A stretch of 14,274 nucleotides of DNA from CAYYOS01 sp964473355. GTDB lineage: Bacteria > Pseudomonadota > Gammaproteobacteria > Burkholderiales > REEB80. Below, piece by piece: positions 13,063 through 14,274 of the stretch; positions within the stretch are counted from its first letter, which is position 1, and every line of letters begins with the position of its first letter. The stretch is taken from NCBI GenBank assembly GCA_964473355.1, contig CAYYOS010000060.1, positions 1 through 14,274 of the forward strand, written 5' to 3'. The notes beneath the pieces were generated by a model. It made no database searches. It was not told the origin of the DNA and saw only the letters and a program-made list of their open reading frames with translations. Both the position numbers and the translations under genes were made by a program.

Positions 13063-14274
13063 AGTTAAGCATGTACATTTTGTGGGCATCGGCGGCTCCG
13101 GCATGAGCGGTATAGCCGAGGTGCTTTTAAACCTTAAGTACCAGATTTCTGGGTCGGATATCGCGGAAAATGCCGCCACTCGCCGTCTTAAGGAGCTCGG
13201 GGCAACCATATTCTCTGGGCACGCAGCGGAAAATATCAAAACCGCCGACGTGGTAGTCATTTCTACGGCGGTTAAAGAAGATAACCCAGAGGTGATTGCG
13301 GCGCGAGAACATAAAATTCCGGTGGTGCCGCGCGCGATGATGTTGGCGGAACTAATGCGTTTGCGGCAAGGCATCGCCATCGCCGGCACCCACGGCAAAA
13401 CCACCACCACCAGCTTAATCGCGAGCGTGCTCGCGCAGGGCGGCATGGACCCCACTTTTGTTATCGGCGGACGGTTAACCAGTGCCGGCACGCACGCCAA
13501 ATTGGGCACCGGTGAATTTTTGGTTGCCGAAGCCGACGAATCGGATGCCTCGTTTTTATATTTGCAACCGGTGCTGGCCGTGGTCACCAATATTGATGCA
13601 GACCACATGGAAACCTACGAGCATGACTTCGAAAAATTAAAACAAGCGTTCGTATATTTCTTGCAGCACTTACCTTTCTATGGAATCGCAGTGCTGTGTG
13701 TGGACGACCAGCATGTGCGCAGCATTATGCCGCTTTCCGGTAAACCGGTGCTCACCTACGGGTTCAGTGAAGACGCCGAGGTACGCGCCGTGGATGTCGC
13801 GCATCGTGACGGGCGCATGCACTTTCGAGTTATACGAAAACTCAATCAGCGTAAGTCCCCCGCTTATAAAGATTTAGACGTGGAATTAAATCTCGCCGGC
13901 GAACATAACGTGCAGAACGCCTTGGCTGCAATTGCCGTGGGCATGGAAGTAGGGGTAGCAGATGCCGATATCGTCAAGGCGCTGGCGGAATTTAAGGGTG
14001 TCGGGAGACGCTTTCAGCGCTATGGCGAAATTGCTTTGAAGGGAGGGGGCAGCTACACCTTAATCGACGATTATGCGCACCATCCGGCCGAAATGACCGC
14101 GGCGCTTGCGGCGGTGCGCGGCGCTTTCCCGGGAAGGCGCTTGTGTTTAGCTTTTCAGCCTCATCGCTATACCCGCACCCGGGATTTGTTTGAAGATTTC
14201 GTGAAAATTTTGTCTACCACCGACAAACTTTGGCTGGCTGAAATATATCCCGCGGGAGAGTTGCCCATCGTTGC
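13052..14274 (+). CDS. murC: UDP-MurNAc:L-alanine ligase MurC (3' end beyond window)
   Basis: MurC adds L-alanine to UDP-MurNAc, the first stem-peptide step, in the cytoplasm. The first 407 residues are present; the family usually has 460-490, so about 60-80 C-terminal residues lie beyond the right edge. The start MRHKVKHVHFVGIGGSGMSG shows the N-terminal nucleotide-binding glycine loop (VGIGGSGMSG, 11-20). The ATP-binding loop is GTHGKTTTT (112-120), followed by EADESDASF (160-168) and TNIDADHMETY (179-189). DDYAHHPAE (339-347) and FQPHRYTRT (368-376) are further MurC signatures. The ATG at 13052 is the only usual start codon in this frame after the murG stop and gives the conserved N-terminus, although no good Shine-Dalgarno site precedes it. 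In this gene order murB and ddl usually follow, but that is outside the window. Confidence 0.96.
   Translation, partial: MRHKVKHVHFVGIGGSGMSGIAEVLLNLKYQISGSDIAENAATRRLKELGATIFSGHAAENIKTADVVVISTAVKEDNPEVIAAREHKIPVVPRAMMLAELMRLRQGIAIAGTHGKTTTTSLIASVLAQGGMDPTFVIGGRLTSAGTHAKLGTGEFLVAEADESDASFLYLQPVLAVVTNIDADHMETYEHDFEKLKQAFVYFLQHLPFYGIAVLCVDDQHVRSIMPLSGKPVLTYGFSEDAEVRAVDVAHRDGRMHFRVIRKLNQRKSPAYKDLDVELNLAGEHNVQNALAAIAVGMEVGVADADIVKALAEFKGVGRRFQRYGEIALKGGGSYTLIDDYAHHPAEMTAALAAVRGAFPGRRLCLAFQPHRYTRTRDLFEDFVKILSTTDKLWLAEIYPAGELPIV

Noticed and set aside
13057..13608. A 183-codon open frame on the minus strand opposite murC.
   Set aside because: The plus-strand frame encodes an unmistakable MurC with all motifs. 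The opposite frame is low-complexity (Ser, Ala, Pro rich) and is a shadow of the GC-rich codon pattern.
1..14274. Search for CRISPR arrays, tRNA or rRNA genes, insertion sequences and phage genes.
   Set aside because: No regularly spaced repeats, no tRNA-like cloverleaf sequences, no transposase or integrase motifs and no terminal inverted repeats were seen by eye.

Overview
The window holds the first eleven genes of a dcw (division and cell wall) cluster, preceded by a short accessory stretch on the opposite strand. Gene order from 2073 to the right edge is mraZ-rsmH-ftsL-ftsI-murE-murF-mraY-murD-ftsW-murG-murC (cut off), the order known from E. coli and other Gram-negative bacteria. MurE carries the DNPR motif of meso-diaminopimelate-adding enzymes, so the wall is Gram-negative type. 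The wording of MraY (including an LPYIPGAGEL segment), FtsL and the MurC N-terminus reads to me like a betaproteobacterium, perhaps of the Nitrosomonadales kind; this is recognition from memory, not a search. A run of ten Ns inside murF shows a draft or metagenome-derived assembly.

Left region (1-1683, all minus strand): a partial membrane protein running off the left edge, a second small membrane protein that shares its signature residues (both look like the YdjM-type membrane metal-hydrolase group), an intergenic REP-like palindrome, and a soluble protein of unknown function with an R-x4-H motif like that of HEPN domains. I see no link between these and the dcw genes.

Control region (1684-2072): a divergent intergenic segment. 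On the plus strand there is a strong sigma70-type promoter (TTGACC, 17 bp, TATAGT). Three MraZ-type TGGGN boxes at an exact 10-bp period sit just after the expected transcription start, and a perfect 14-bp palindrome overlaps the last box. A weaker minus-strand promoter candidate faces the accessory gene.

dcw operon (2073-14274): all genes are on the plus strand with overlaps or gaps of a few bases, so one transcript and translational coupling are likely. MurC, MurD, MurE and MurF add L-Ala, D-Glu, meso-DAP and D-Ala-D-Ala to UDP-MurNAc. MraY and MurG make lipid I and lipid II at the inner membrane. FtsW polymerises lipid II and FtsI cross-links it at the septum, with FtsL as part of the divisome scaffold and activation complex. 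RsmH methylates 16S rRNA, and MraZ probably controls the promoter. The only junctions with real gaps inside the mur section (ftsW-murG and murG-murC) are each spanned by a tiny ORF that starts on the upstream stop codon and ends on or just after the downstream start.

I found no clearly new biological system. The observations most worth checking are the paralogue-like membrane protein pair, the HEPN-like gene, the operator layout, the minicistrons around murG, and the wrongly sized gap in murF.
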